Assembly: GCF_002266435.3 (NCBI RefSeq)
Contig: NZ_CP029426.2
Span: 434,001 to 498,000, forward strand
DNA from: Bradyrhizobium amphicarpaeae
GTDB taxonomy: Bacteria; Pseudomonadota; Alphaproteobacteria; Rhizobiales; Xanthobacteraceae
DNA length: 64,000 bases
Direction of reading: 5' to 3'
The position numbers and the translations under genes are program-made. The notes below the pieces were generated by a model. It worked only from the letters and a program-made list of their open reading frames with translations, was not told the origin of the DNA and did no database searches. Shown piece after piece: positions 51,295 to 60,428 of this stretch (positions within the stretch are counted from its first letter, which is position 1; the number at the start of each line of letters is the position of its first letter).

Positions 51295-53955
51295 TCAGGC
51301 CGCCGCCTGCGTCGCCAGGAGCTGCTTCAACTTCGCCGCCGGCACCGCCGGGCTGAACAGCCAGCCTTGCATCTGGCTGCAGCCGAGCTTTCGCAGCACC
51401 TCGCGCTGGGCCTCGGTCTCGACGCCTTCGGCGGTCGTCGCCATGTGGCGCGCGGCGGCCATCTGCACCACGGCCTGCACGATCGGGGAGGAATCCTCGG
51501 GCTCGCCGATGTCGCTGATGAAGCTGCGGTCGATCTTGATCTTGTCGAACGGGAAGCGGTGCAGATAGCTCAGCGAGGAATAGCCGGTGCCGAAATCGTC
51601 GAGCGCGATGCGCACGCCGAGCTCGCGCAATTGCTGCAGGATCGTCAGCGCCTCCTCGTCGTCGCGGATCAGCACGGTCTCGGTGATCTCGAGCTCGAGC
51701 CGCCCGGGTGCAAGCCCCGACTCTGCGAGCGCGGCGGCGACCTTGAGCGCCAGCGTCCGCGAGCGGAACTGCACCGGTGAGACGTTGACGGCGACGTGAA
51801 TCTGGCCGGGCCAGGAGGCGGCCTCCAGGCAGGCCTGCCTCAAGACCCATTCGCCGATCTCTGCGATCATTCCGGTGTCTTCCGCCACCGGAATGAACTC
51901 CGCCGGCGAGACCATGCCGCGCTCGGGATGGCGCCAGCGCAGCAGCGCTTCGCAGCCGGTCACGACATTGGCCGCGAGATCGACCAGCGGCTGGTAATGC
52001 ACCTCGAACTCGCCGCGGGCCAGCGCCTGGCGCAGATCGAGCTCCAGCTGGCGGCGCAGCCTCGCTTTGGCGTCGTATTCGGGCGTGAAGATGCGGTAGG
52101 TGCGACGGCCCTCCGACTTCGCCGCATACATCGCGAGATCGGCGCGCTTGAGCAAATCGTCGAGATTGTCGCCGTGATCGGGCGCGATCGCGATGCCGAT
52201 GCTGGCATCGGTCGGGATGTCCTGGCCCCTGCAATCCACCGGCGCACGCAACGCCTTGAGGATATTTTCCGCCAGCACCGATAGCTCGGCGGGATCGCGG
52301 GTCTCGGCCTTCACGATCGCAAACTCGTCGCCGCCGAGCCGCGCGACGAGGTCGTTGCCGGAAACGCAGGCGCGGAGGCGGTTCGCCACCTGGCGGAGCA
52401 GCTCGTCGCCAACCTCGTGTCCGAGCGAGTCGTTGACGCCCTTGAACTCGTCGACGTCGATATAGAGGATGGCGAACGGCTTGCCCTGGCCGAGCTCGGC
52501 GACGCGCCGCTCCAGATGGCCGCGCAGCAGCACGCGGTTGGGCAGGTCGGTCAGCGCGTCGTAATGCGCCAAATGGGCGATGCGCTCGTCGGCGCGGATG
52601 CGTGCGGTGACGTCGTCATGGGTCGCGAGCCAGCCGCCGGCGGCGCCGGGTTGGTTCTTGATCTCGATCAGCCGGCCATCAGCCGTTTCGACGATCGCGC
52701 TCTGGGTCCGGCCGGCGTTGCTCAGGATGTCGTCGCAATAGCTCTCGACGTCGCCGTGGAACGAACCGGTGTCGCGGCGATGCCGGATCACGTCGCGGAA
52801 ATCGGCGCCGGGCTTCACCACTTCGGGGGACAAGCCGTACATCTCGATGTAGCGGCTGTTGCAGACGATCAGCCGCTCGTCCTGGTCGAACATCAGCAGC
52901 CCTTGCGTCATCGTGTTCATCGCGGTGTCGAGCCGCTGCTTCTCCAGCGAGAGCCGGTGCGTCACCTGGCGGAAGACCAGGAACAGCGTCAGCACCAGCA
53001 GGCTGATCGACAGCACGGCGATGGTGACGAAGAATTTCGTCTGCGTATGCCATGTGGCGAGCGTCGCATCGAGCGATTTGGTCGCGACCACGACCAGCGG
53101 CTCGCCGGTCAACATGCGCGAGGCGACGATGCGGTCCTTGCCGTCCATCGGACTTGCAAGCTGCATCGTGACGAAGGTGCGGTCGAACACCGCCATCTGC
53201 TCCGGCGTGCCCTTGCGGAAGTTCTGGCCGATCATTGCATCGACGCGCGGAACGCGCGCCAGCAATTGGCCATTCTGGTGGTGCATCGCGATCGAGGAGT
53301 CCTCGCCGAGTCCGGTCGAGGCAAAGAAGGACTCGAGTTGGTCGGGCGTGATCGCGCGGGAGACCAGTCCAAGGAACTCGCCATGCGGGCCGGACACGCG
53401 CCGGGCGAACACGATCGCCGGTCCGCCGCCGAACCGCCCGGGCACGACCTCCACGTCCTCCTGCACAACCGGATCGTTCTTGAGCCGATTGAAATAGCCG
53501 CGGTCGGCGACCGAGATATCGGCGACCGGCCAGCGGCGCGACGAGTTGATCAGCATGCCGCTGGAATCGAACAGATTGGCGCCGGCGACGTCGGACCAGC
53601 CGCTTGCTTTTGCACGCATGACCTCGTGCATCGCCAGCGTGCCCATCTCGCTGCGGAAGATGTCGGCGGATTCGATGCCGCGGCTCTCGAGCTCGGCGAT
53701 GATGCTCTTCTGCAGCACCGCGAAATCCTCGAACTCGCGGTCGAAATGCCGGGCCAGCAGGCGCACGGAGCTTTCAAGGCTGTCGCGGCCGCTCTCGATC
53801 GCGTTCTGCCGGAAGCGGTCGACAGTGAGCGCGGTGCCGATGGCGGTCGCGGCCATCAGCACGAAGCCGCCGACGATCAGCCATGTCAGTGGCGCTCCCC
53901 GCCAGCGACGGAGCAACGCGCGCATGCGCGCGGTCCATCGGATCGATGTGCCCAT
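51295..53955 (-). CDS. Membrane PAS-GGDEF-EAL c-di-GMP enzyme
   Basis: It has two TM helices (about 24-45, 310-335) around a Cache-type periplasmic sensor, then a PAS domain (about 345-455). The diguanylate cyclase domain (about 460-625) has an intact RLGGDEFAI, and the phosphodiesterase domain (about 640-875) has intact CEALLRWRHP, EITETV, DDFGTGYSSL, KIDRSF and AEGVET. Both activities are possible; the net direction cannot be predicted. ATG 53955. It contrasts with the degenerate EAL protein at 8883-10097. Monocistronic and convergent with the transpeptidase. Confidence 0.92.
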   Translation of the reverse strand: MGTSIRWTARMRALLRRWRGAPLTWLIVGGFVLMAATAIGTALTVDRFRQNAIESGRDSLESSVRLLARHFDREFEDFAVLQKSIIAELESRGIESADIFRSEMGTLAMHEVMRAKASGWSDVAGANLFDSSGMLINSSRRWPVADISVADRGYFNRLKNDPVVQEDVEVVPGRFGGGPAIVFARRVSGPHGEFLGLVSRAITPDQLESFFASTGLGEDSSIAMHHQNGQLLARVPRVDAMIGQNFRKGTPEQMAVFDRTFVTMQLASPMDGKDRIVASRMLTGEPLVVVATKSLDATLATWHTQTKFFVTIAVLSISLLVLTLFLVFRQVTHRLSLEKQRLDTAMNTMTQGLLMFDQDERLIVCNSRYIEMYGLSPEVVKPGADFRDVIRHRRDTGSFHGDVESYCDDILSNAGRTQSAIVETADGRLIEIKNQPGAAGGWLATHDDVTARIRADERIAHLAHYDALTDLPNRVLLRGHLERRVAELGQGKPFAILYIDVDEFKGVNDSLGHEVGDELLRQVANRLRACVSGNDLVARLGGDEFAIVKAETRDPAELSVLAENILKALRAPVDCRGQDIPTDASIGIAIAPDHGDNLDDLLKRADLAMYAAKSEGRRTYRIFTPEYDAKARLRRQLELDLRQALARGEFEVHYQPLVDLAANVVTGCEALLRWRHPERGMVSPAEFIPVAEDTGMIAEIGEWVLRQACLEAASWPGQIHVAVNVSPVQFRSRTLALKVAAALAESGLAPGRLELEITETVLIRDDEEALTILQQLRELGVRIALDDFGTGYSSLSYLHRFPFDKIKIDRSFISDIGEPEDSSPIVQAVVQMAAARHMATTAEGVETEAQREVLRKLGCSQMQGWLFSPAVPAAKLKQLLATQAAA

Positions 53956-54143
53956 GCAGCCCTCCCGTGGGATGCAAGGTACGGCAAAACCGACAAGACC
54001 CCGTTACCATCGAAGGTTAGGAAAGGATGAATAGGAGTGGAATCAAGGGTTTGGTTCCAGCGCGGAGTTGTGTTGGGCCCACCAAAGTCGCCGCAGCGTC
54101 ACGGACGGGCTTCATCCCGGGCATGACGATCGCGGCACAGTTT

Positions 54144-54839
54144 TCACCGTTTGATCTGCCAGTTCAGCGCTTCCGCGTTGCCCTTGGCGAACATCTTGGG
54201 CACGTCGAAGGTACCGGTCTTGAGGTCATAGCGGCATTTCCAGTCGGCCAGCCCCTTCACGGCGATGTTCTTCGGATGCTTGTCCATTTCGCCCGACAAC
54301 GAGATCAGCAAATAGCGGTTGTCCGGCCAGTCGACGCCGAGCCATCGATAGGCGGTTTCGGTGCCTTTCATCAGATTGGCCGAGATGTGGTAGTCGAGCT
54401 TCATGTTCCCGGTGTCGGGACGGCTGTGGAAATAGGACCAGGCGAGATCGCTGAGTGATCGCTTCGTCGCGCTGACGAAGGCGCCGTTCTCGACATGGTA
54501 GAGAAACAGATCCTGCTCGCCGGAGCCGGTCTTCTGCATCCGCACCAGCCATTGCGAGTCGCTGGTGAAGCGAAAGCCGGCCGGATAGCCCTGCTCGGGC
54601 TTCAACTCCGTCATCTGCTCGCCGCGTCGCGCCCAGACCTGCCATTTGACGTCGAAGAGGTCTTCGCTGTCCTTGATGTACTGCTCGAGCCTGGTCGCAC
54701 CGTCGGGCGAGGTGAAGGCGAGCTCGGAATTGTCGGAAAGGACGAAGCCGGGCGGCGGGCCGGAGGCAGCGAGAGCAGGGGCGGCGGCGAGCGTCAAGGC
54801 AAGTGCCAGCCACGCGGCAGGACGGCGAAAGGGGATCAC
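54144..54839 (-). CDS. Exported hypothetical protein, 231 aa
   Basis: A clear signal peptide (AAWLALALTLAAAPALAAS) is followed by a beta-rich domain (LSDNSELAFTSPDGATRLEQ, YPAGFRFTSDSQWLVRMQKT, DLFLYHVENGAF, DWKCRYDLKTGTF). No family is recognised; the blade-like pattern might be part of a propeller. The GTG start at 54839 has AGGA 7 nt upstream. It is divergent from the LysM gene and may share its promoter region. Confidence 0.72.
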   Translation of the reverse strand: MIPFRRPAAWLALALTLAAAPALAASGPPPGFVLSDNSELAFTSPDGATRLEQYIKDSEDLFDVKWQVWARRGEQMTELKPEQGYPAGFRFTSDSQWLVRMQKTGSGEQDLFLYHVENGAFVSATKRSLSDLAWSYFHSRPDTGNMKLDYHISANLMKGTETAYRWLGVDWPDNRYLLISLSGEMDKHPKNIAVKGLADWKCRYDLKTGTFDVPKMFAKGNAEALNWQIKR

Positions 54840-55021
54840 AGGAAATTCCTTGAAGAATGCAGCGATGCGGCCTCGAATGATTTGACGCCGGCAGGGGGGT
54901 GCCGGTTCATCCTTGATAGGCGCCGGGGCGGGGCTATCATCCCATCGACCGTCTTGCTGCCGCAGCCAAATCGGCGCACCTTGCCGCCCTCGGTTGATTT
55001 GCCACCCAAGGTTCTTTTCCG

Positions 55022-56134
55022 ATGATGACCGTATCCAAGGCCTTCATTGCTCTTTGCCTGCTCGCACTGGTCGGCACGGTGCTGGTGATCGGTCCGACCG
55101 AGCTGCGACGCCTGCTGCCGGGCGGGACCAGCACCGATATTGCCGCCAAGCCAGAGCCCAAGGTCGAGCCCAAAGCGGTGGCCAAGGTCGAACCCAAGGG
55201 CGAAACCAAGGTCGAAGCCAAGGTTCAGGCCAAGGCCGACCTCAAGCCCGAGTCCAAGTCGGAGGAGCCCAAGTCGAATCTGTCCAAGCCGGATCAGCCC
55301 AAGCCGGATCAGCCGAAGCTTGCCGCCACCACGCCCGCAGCTCCAGCCGCAGCGCCGGCGCCCGAGCCGAAGGCCGCTGCGCTGGCCGAGATCCAGAAGC
55401 AGGCCGCGGCGCTGCCAGACCTCGCGCCCGCCAATCCGCCGGCGGCGGTCGCTGACACCGGCCCCCGTTTCGACGTCGCCCGCGTCGACGATCACGGCGA
55501 GGCGGCGGTCATTGCGGGCCGTGCCGTGCCGGGGGCCAAGATCGAGCTGCTGCGCGACGGCAAGCCGCTCGACACGGTGACTGCCGACGCCTCGGGTCAG
55601 TTCGTGATGACCCCGCCGCAGCTTCCCGCCGGTTCCTATGAATTGACACTCCGCGCCAAGGCGCCGGATGGCACGGTGACGACGTCCAGCCGCACCATGC
55701 CGGTGACCATCGCCGAGGCGGCGCCGCCGCCCCCGCGCCCGGCACAGGTGGCGAAGCAAGAGACCAGGCAGGCCGAGAAGCCGGACGACAAATCGGACGT
55801 CGTGGCGTCCCTGCCGTCGCATCTCGCCTCGGCATCCGACAGGTCCGCGGCCCGGCCGAGGCTGGTCGGCGCGCCGAAACCCCGGGTCATGGCGCGGGCA
55901 CCGGCGGCGACGACGATTGCATCCGCCTCGCCCGCGGAAATCCTCAACGCCGCGCCGGTGGAGCCAGGCAGCCGGGTGATCTCCCGCGGCGACAGCCTGT
56001 GGGCGCTCAGCCGCCTCGCCTATGGCGACGGCGCCCGCTACGCCGTGATCTTCAAGGCCAACCGCGACAAGATCCACAACCCCAATCTGATCTATCCCGG
56101 CCAGACCTTCGTGATGCCGCAAAAGGCGGAGTGA
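55022..56134 (+). CDS. Membrane-anchored Ig-like/LysM protein
   Basis: An N-terminal TM helix (about 8-27) is followed by a Lys/Glu/Pro-rich repetitive linker (KVEPK, KVEAK and KPDQPKPDQPK units, about 40-115), a bacterial Ig-like fold (about 145-235, AVPGAKIELLRDGKPLDTVT), and a C-terminal LysM domain (about 318-368, VISRGDSLWALSRLAYGDG, NPNLIYPGQTFVMP) that binds peptidoglycan. The layout suits a protein spanning from membrane to cell wall. ATG 55022 and 55025 are adjacent choices. Monocistronic. Confidence 0.85.
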   Translation: MMTVSKAFIALCLLALVGTVLVIGPTELRRLLPGGTSTDIAAKPEPKVEPKAVAKVEPKGETKVEAKVQAKADLKPESKSEEPKSNLSKPDQPKPDQPKLAATTPAAPAAAPAPEPKAAALAEIQKQAAALPDLAPANPPAAVADTGPRFDVARVDDHGEAAVIAGRAVPGAKIELLRDGKPLDTVTADASGQFVMTPPQLPAGSYELTLRAKAPDGTVTTSSRTMPVTIAEAAPPPPRPAQVAKQETRQAEKPDDKSDVVASLPSHLASASDRSAARPRLVGAPKPRVMARAPAATTIASASPAEILNAAPVEPGSRVISRGDSLWALSRLAYGDGARYAVIFKANRDKIHNPNLIYPGQTFVMPQKAE

Positions 56135-56197
56135 GGGCGAGCTGTCCTCTCTCGTTTCCCGCAAGCGCGGGACGATCGCTCACGATTTCGCCTGCAG

Positions 56198-56330
56198 CCC
56201 TCCTTCGAGACGCCCGCCTTCCGGCGGGCCCTCAGGATGAGGACCGAGTGTGTGGCACCCGGTTCAACAAGCTCCGATGCTGCTGAGCCTCATCCTGAGG
56301 AGACCGCGCAGCGGTCTCGAAGGACGAGGC
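56198..56330. repeat. Intergenic palindromic repeat, family F (CCTTCGAGACGC type)
   Basis: CCTCCTTCGAGACGC and GCGGTCTCGAAGGACGAGG form the outer arms, and CCCTCAGGATGAGG pairs with CCTCATCCTGAGG inside. It is a long imperfect hairpin between the LysM and LTXXQ genes. Confidence 0.75.
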
Positions 56331-56483
56331 GTGCGCTCAGGTCACCGCCGAGCATCATTGCGCAGACCTGGATAAGCCATCGCCCGCGACGCTTTGCCCT
56401 GTGCCTCCAAGGAACATTTGGTTCCCCGGCGCGTCATCCCGGCTGCGACGTATTGCATGCGGGGCAGCCGGGAGGAGGCCGAA

Positions 56484-57770
56484 TTGGTCAGGTCTGCGGT
56501 CATGTCGGGACGCACGAAACTGGCGCTGGCCGGCGCGGCCATCATGATCGCAACCGTGCTGCTGCCGGTGAAGGCCGAAGCGCAGTTCGGCTTCCGCGGC
56601 GGTCCGCTCGGCGTTGCGCGTTTCGCCGTCGGCCATATGCTCGGCATGTCGCGCCTGCGCCATTCCCGCATGGCGGTGCGGGGCAGCCGATACCGCTCCG
56701 CCGCGTTGAGATCACAGGATCCGCGCGGCGCCGAGCGCGGCCAACCCGCCAACCCCTACGTTCTGCGTGCGGCGCTCACGGCGCAAGCCGCGCTTGCGGG
56801 CTGGCACGGCGGCCGCCGCCCGCAAGGCTGGTGGCGTCATCCGGATGGCAGCTACGGCTGGGTTGGCCCGGTGTTCTGGCCGTTCGCACATGACGACCTC
56901 ACCAACGCCGTCGTCCTCGGCGATGCGACCAGCCTCTCGCTCTACGGCTATGGCGATATCTATGCCGCGCTCTTCGCGCCCTATGCGGCGACCGAGCTCG
57001 CGGCCTACACGGCATCGCAAGGCCGCCGCGGCCGGCGCGTCCCGGCCGCCGAGACACTGTGCGAGGCCAGCGACACCGGCGGCCTGCCCGTCGAACGCAT
57101 CGCAGAGGCGGTCGCACCGAACGAGCTGCAGCGCACCGCGCTCGACGAGCTCGCATCGGCCTGGAATGCCGCACGCGACAGCATCCGCGCGGCTTGTCCG
57201 GCACAGGCCCCCGCCACGGCCGCGGACCGCCTCGGCCTGATGCGGGAGCGGCTCGAGGCCATGATCAAGGCCATCGACGCGGTCGCGCCGCCGCTGGCGA
57301 AATTCACAGGTCTGCTCGACGACGATCAGAAGGCGAAATTCGAAGCGCTGGGCCAAAGCCGCCGCGCCGCGCTCGCGGCCGTGCAGCGCAAGGATGCGAA
57401 AGCCTCGCGCGCCTGCGATCCCGACAGCGATCCACGCTATGACGAGAAGCTGCAGCGTCAATACGAGCAGCTGGTGCAGCAGCAATGGCCGGCGAACGAC
57501 ATCGCCACCACGCTCCGCCTCGACGACACCGCCCGCGCCCGCTTCGAGGTGCTTCAGGACACCGCCCTGCGCACCATGCAGACGCTCAGCGCCTGCCCGT
57601 CACAGACGCCGGAGACGCCGCAGGCCCGCCTCACCGCCGTGAAAGCGCGGCTGCAGACGATGCTGCAGGCCGTGAACGGCGTCGCCGATGCGCTCGACGA
57701 TTTCGAGGCGGATCTCACCGACGAGCAGAAGGCCGGTTTCGAAGCCATCGGGCCGAAGCGGGGCGCGTGA
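56484..57770 (+). CDS. Exported LTXXQ (Spy/CpxP-like) motif protein
   Basis: A signal peptide (LAGAAIMIATVLLPVKAEA) precedes a Gly/Arg-rich part with GWWRHPDGSYGWVGPVFWPF. Helical repeats of the periplasmic LTXXQ chaperone type then follow, with TGLLDDDQKAKFEALG and EADLTDEQKAGFEAIG as the two LTxxQ-like ends, and a third segment around ATTLRLDDTARARFEVL. TTG 56484 is chosen because GGAGGAGG ends 6 nt upstream; ATG 56502 is the alternative. It may sense or buffer misfolded envelope proteins. Confidence 0.82.
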   Translation: MVRSAVMSGRTKLALAGAAIMIATVLLPVKAEAQFGFRGGPLGVARFAVGHMLGMSRLRHSRMAVRGSRYRSAALRSQDPRGAERGQPANPYVLRAALTAQAALAGWHGGRRPQGWWRHPDGSYGWVGPVFWPFAHDDLTNAVVLGDATSLSLYGYGDIYAALFAPYAATELAAYTASQGRRGRRVPAAETLCEASDTGGLPVERIAEAVAPNELQRTALDELASAWNAARDSIRAACPAQAPATAADRLGLMRERLEAMIKAIDAVAPPLAKFTGLLDDDQKAKFEALGQSRRAALAAVQRKDAKASRACDPDSDPRYDEKLQRQYEQLVQQQWPANDIATTLRLDDTARARFEVLQDTALRTMQTLSACPSQTPETPQARLTAVKARLQTMLQAVNGVADALDDFEADLTDEQKAGFEAIGPKRGA

Positions 57771-57804
57771 GGCGCGACCGCAACGACACCTCATCTGAAA
57801 GCCG

Positions 57805-58848
57805 TCAGCCGATCTCCCGCCTGACCATCGCCGCGGCGTCGCACATCGCCTTCAGCTTTCCGAACGCGGTCGCGCGCGGCATATATTTCATGCCGCAATC
57901 CGGCGCCGGAACCAGACGGTCCGGGGAGACATATTTCAGACCGTTGCGGATGCGCTCGGCAACGGTTTCGACGCTCTCGATTGCGGGGTCGGCGAGATCG
58001 AGCACGCCGAGCATGATCTTCTTCGACGAGAGATCCTTGAGCACGCCGAGGTCGAGCTTCGGCTGCGCCGCCTCGATCGAGATCTGGTCGGCGATGGTGT
58101 CGTCGAGTTCGGCCAGGAAGGAATAGCCGGCCGGCTTGTTCGAGCCCGGCACGACGGCGGCATAGCCGAAACAGAGATGCACCACGGTCGGCACCGTGAT
58201 TCCCTGCAGCGCGCGGTTGATCGCCTTGACCGCGTAGCGCTTGGCAAGCTCCGGATTGTTGCGCACCCAGGGCTCGTCGAGCTGGATCACGTCGGCGCCG
58301 GCCTTTTGCAAATCGAGCGCCTCGGCATTGACGGCCTCGGCCAGCGCCATCGCGAGCTCTTCCTCGTCCTTGTAGAATTCGTTCTTGGCCTGCTGGCTCA
58401 TCGTGAACGGGCCGGGCAGGGTGATCTTCGCCGCGCGATCGGTGTTCTTGCGCAGGAACTGCATGTCGTGCAGCTCGACCGCCCCCTTGCGTTTGATCGG
58501 GCCGACGACGCGCGGCACCGGCGTCTGGGTGTTGCCGGTGCGCGCCACGATCATCGCGGGATTGTCGCCGTCGATACCGTCGAGCGCGGTGGCGAAACGG
58601 TTGGAGTAGCTCTCGCGGCGGATCTCGCCGTCGGTGACGATGTCGATGCCGGCGCGCTCCATGTCGCGGATCGCGACGATGGTGGCATCGTCCTGGGCTT
58701 CCTCCAGATGCTCCGCCGGCAGCCGCCACATGTCGTGCAGGCGGGTGCGCGGCACCACCTTCGACAGCATGGCGCGATTCACCAGCCATTCCGGCTGCGG
58801 ATAGCTGCCGACCACGGTGGTCGGCAGGATGTGCGTTGGCATGGGCAT
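57805..58848 (-). CDS. MetE C-terminal-like (cobalamin-independent methionine synthase family) protein
   Basis: The 347 residues match the catalytic barrel only, not the two-barrel MetE: TTVVGSYPQPEWLVNRAM, VTDGEIRRESY, GADVIQLDEPW. Zinc ligands are expected in VVHLCFGY (His, Cys), a Glu in FLAELDD and Cys in VPAPDCGMKYM. Such short forms transfer or accept methyl or alkyl groups on thiols in various pathways, so methionine synthesis is only one option. AAGGAG precedes ATG 58848. It is last in the ABC operon, suggesting a catabolic role. Confidence 0.85.
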   Translation of the reverse strand: MPMPTHILPTTVVGSYPQPEWLVNRAMLSKVVPRTRLHDMWRLPAEHLEEAQDDATIVAIRDMERAGIDIVTDGEIRRESYSNRFATALDGIDGDNPAMIVARTGNTQTPVPRVVGPIKRKGAVELHDMQFLRKNTDRAAKITLPGPFTMSQQAKNEFYKDEEELAMALAEAVNAEALDLQKAGADVIQLDEPWVRNNPELAKRYAVKAINRALQGITVPTVVHLCFGYAAVVPGSNKPAGYSFLAELDDTIADQISIEAAQPKLDLGVLKDLSSKKIMLGVLDLADPAIESVETVAERIRNGLKYVSPDRLVPAPDCGMKYMPRATAFGKLKAMCDAAAMVRREIG

Positions 58849-58884
58849 GGGGGTCTCCTTCTTATTGTTGTCGAGCGCGACGGT

Positions 58885-59754
58885 TCAGGCCGCGCGCGTT
58901 GCCGCGACCGAACCCTCGTCCTTGACGGGATTGCTGAGGATGCCGATGCCGGAGATCTCGATCTCGACGGTGTCGCCGCCCTTCATCCACAGCGGCGGCG
59001 TGCGATAGGCGCCGACGCCACCGGTCGTGCCCGTCACGATCACGTCGCCGGGCACCAGCTCGGTGAAGGTCGAGCAATAGGCGATCAAAGCGGGCACGTC
59101 GAAGACGAGATCGGAGATCGGCGCCCTCTGCACCTCCTGGCCGTTGAGCCGGGTGATCAGCGTCTGCCTGGTGACGTCGGTCAGCTCGTCGGTCGTGACC
59201 ATCCATGGCCCGAAGCCGCCGGTGCCGGCAAAGTTCTTGCCCGGCGCGAATTGCGAGGTGTGGCGCTGCCAGTCGCGGATGCTGCCGTCATTGTAACAGG
59301 CATAGCCCGCGACATGGCCGAGCGCGGCTTCACGCGAGATGCGGCGGCCGGCCTTGCCGATGATGACGGCCATTTCGCCTTCGTAGTCGAAACGCTCGGA
59401 TTCCAGCGGCCGGATCATCGGCTGGCCATGACCGACCTGGCTGTTGGCGAAGCGGGTGAAGATCATCGGATGCGCCGGCGTCGGATGGCCGCTCTCGGCC
59501 AGATGCGTGGCGTAGTTGACGCCGATGCAGAAGATCTTGTCGGGATCGGGCACGGTCGGCAGCAGTGCGACGTCCGCGAGCTTGTAATCCGGCGTCTCGC
59601 CGGCGAGCTTCTTCAACTCGTCGAGCGAGCCCTTCGCCAGCAGCGCCTTCAGCGTCGGAGTGGCCTTCAGGCGCTTGCCGGCATCGATGACACCCTTGTC
59701 GGTGACGATGCCGTAGCTCGCGGCGCCTGCGATGGTGAAGCTTGCGACTTTCAT
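58885..59754 (-). CDS. Fumarylacetoacetate hydrolase-family protein
   Basis: This metal-dependent C-C hydrolase/decarboxylase/isomerase family acts on dicarbonyl acids. The protein shows KIFCIGVNYATHLAESG, the metal-site region ERFDYEGEMAVIIGKAG, YNDGSIRDWQRH, and GDVIVTGTTGGVGAYRTPP. At 289 aa it is the common single-domain form. Its start lies next to the end of the deacetylase-like gene (4-bp gap). The substrate is unknown. It probably opens or trims an intermediate imported by the neighbouring ABC transporter. Confidence 0.88.
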   Translation of the reverse strand: MKVASFTIAGAASYGIVTDKGVIDAGKRLKATPTLKALLAKGSLDELKKLAGETPDYKLADVALLPTVPDPDKIFCIGVNYATHLAESGHPTPAHPMIFTRFANSQVGHGQPMIRPLESERFDYEGEMAVIIGKAGRRISREAALGHVAGYACYNDGSIRDWQRHTSQFAPGKNFAGTGGFGPWMVTTDELTDVTRQTLITRLNGQEVQRAPISDLVFDVPALIAYCSTFTELVPGDVIVTGTTGGVGAYRTPPLWMKGGDTVEIEISGIGILSNPVKDEGSVAATRAA

Positions 59755-59757
59755 GGG

Positions 59758-60417
59758 TCAAACACTCTCTTCGATGGAGGAAACGTAATCGTTGATGGGA
59801 AGCGCGATCTCGCCGTTGCGGATGGGAACGCAAGGAGGCGGGAAGTCCTGGCGGAAGCGCGCGCCGGCGGCCTCTGCGCGGTCGAGAAAGCGATCGAGGT
59901 GCGCCATCGCGCCGGTCGGCAGATCGTGCAGCACCATCAGCGTCCAGTTCTGCCCGCTGCATTGATCGAGCGCGCGTGCCGTCCAGCCGTCGGGGTCGGC
60001 CCAGTCGCGCGGAATCGAATTCCACAACACGCAGCTGTGCTTGTTGCGGGTGAGATGGTCGACCACCGACGGCTTGAGCAGCCGCTGGTCCAGATTGCCG
60101 CCGCCGCCGAACGGCCGGAACCAGCGATTGGGATGCGCGAGGTCGCCGATCGCCTCCTGCGTGCGGCCGATCTCACGCTCTGCGGTGTCGCGTCCGGTCT
60201 GCTCGCCGAGCGGAATGCTGTGCGTGAACGTGTGATTGCCGATCCAGTGCCCCTCGCCATGCGCGCGCTCCGCGAGCTTGCGCCGTTCGGGATCGGCAAG
60301 CTTCTCGCCGATGACGAAGAAGGTGGTCTTGATGCCGCGTTCGGCCAGGATATCGAGCACGCGTGGCGTCACATCGGGATCGGGGCCGTTGTCGAATGTC
60401 AGGGTCAGGTCGTACAC
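59758..60417 (-). CDS. Polysaccharide deacetylase-family (NodB-homology) hydrolase
   Basis: The carbohydrate esterase 4 fold covers nearly all 219 residues. Motif 1 reads LTFDNGPDPD, with Asn where the second metal-binding Asp is usual. Motif 2 IGNHTFTHS keeps both histidines. RWFRPFGGGGN and LMVLHDLPTG follow as motifs 3 and 5. No signal peptide, so a cytoplasmic amidohydrolase role (as in allantoinase-like members) is more likely than chitin or peptidoglycan deacetylation. GTG 60417 has GAGG within the upstream permease stop. Confidence 0.82.
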   Translation of the reverse strand: MYDLTLTFDNGPDPDVTPRVLDILAERGIKTTFFVIGEKLADPERRKLAERAHGEGHWIGNHTFTHSIPLGEQTGRDTAEREIGRTQEAIGDLAHPNRWFRPFGGGGNLDQRLLKPSVVDHLTRNKHSCVLWNSIPRDWADPDGWTARALDQCSGQNWTLMVLHDLPTGAMAHLDRFLDRAEAAGARFRQDFPPPCVPIRNGEIALPINDYVSSIEESV

Positions 60418-60428
60418 GCGTTCGAACC

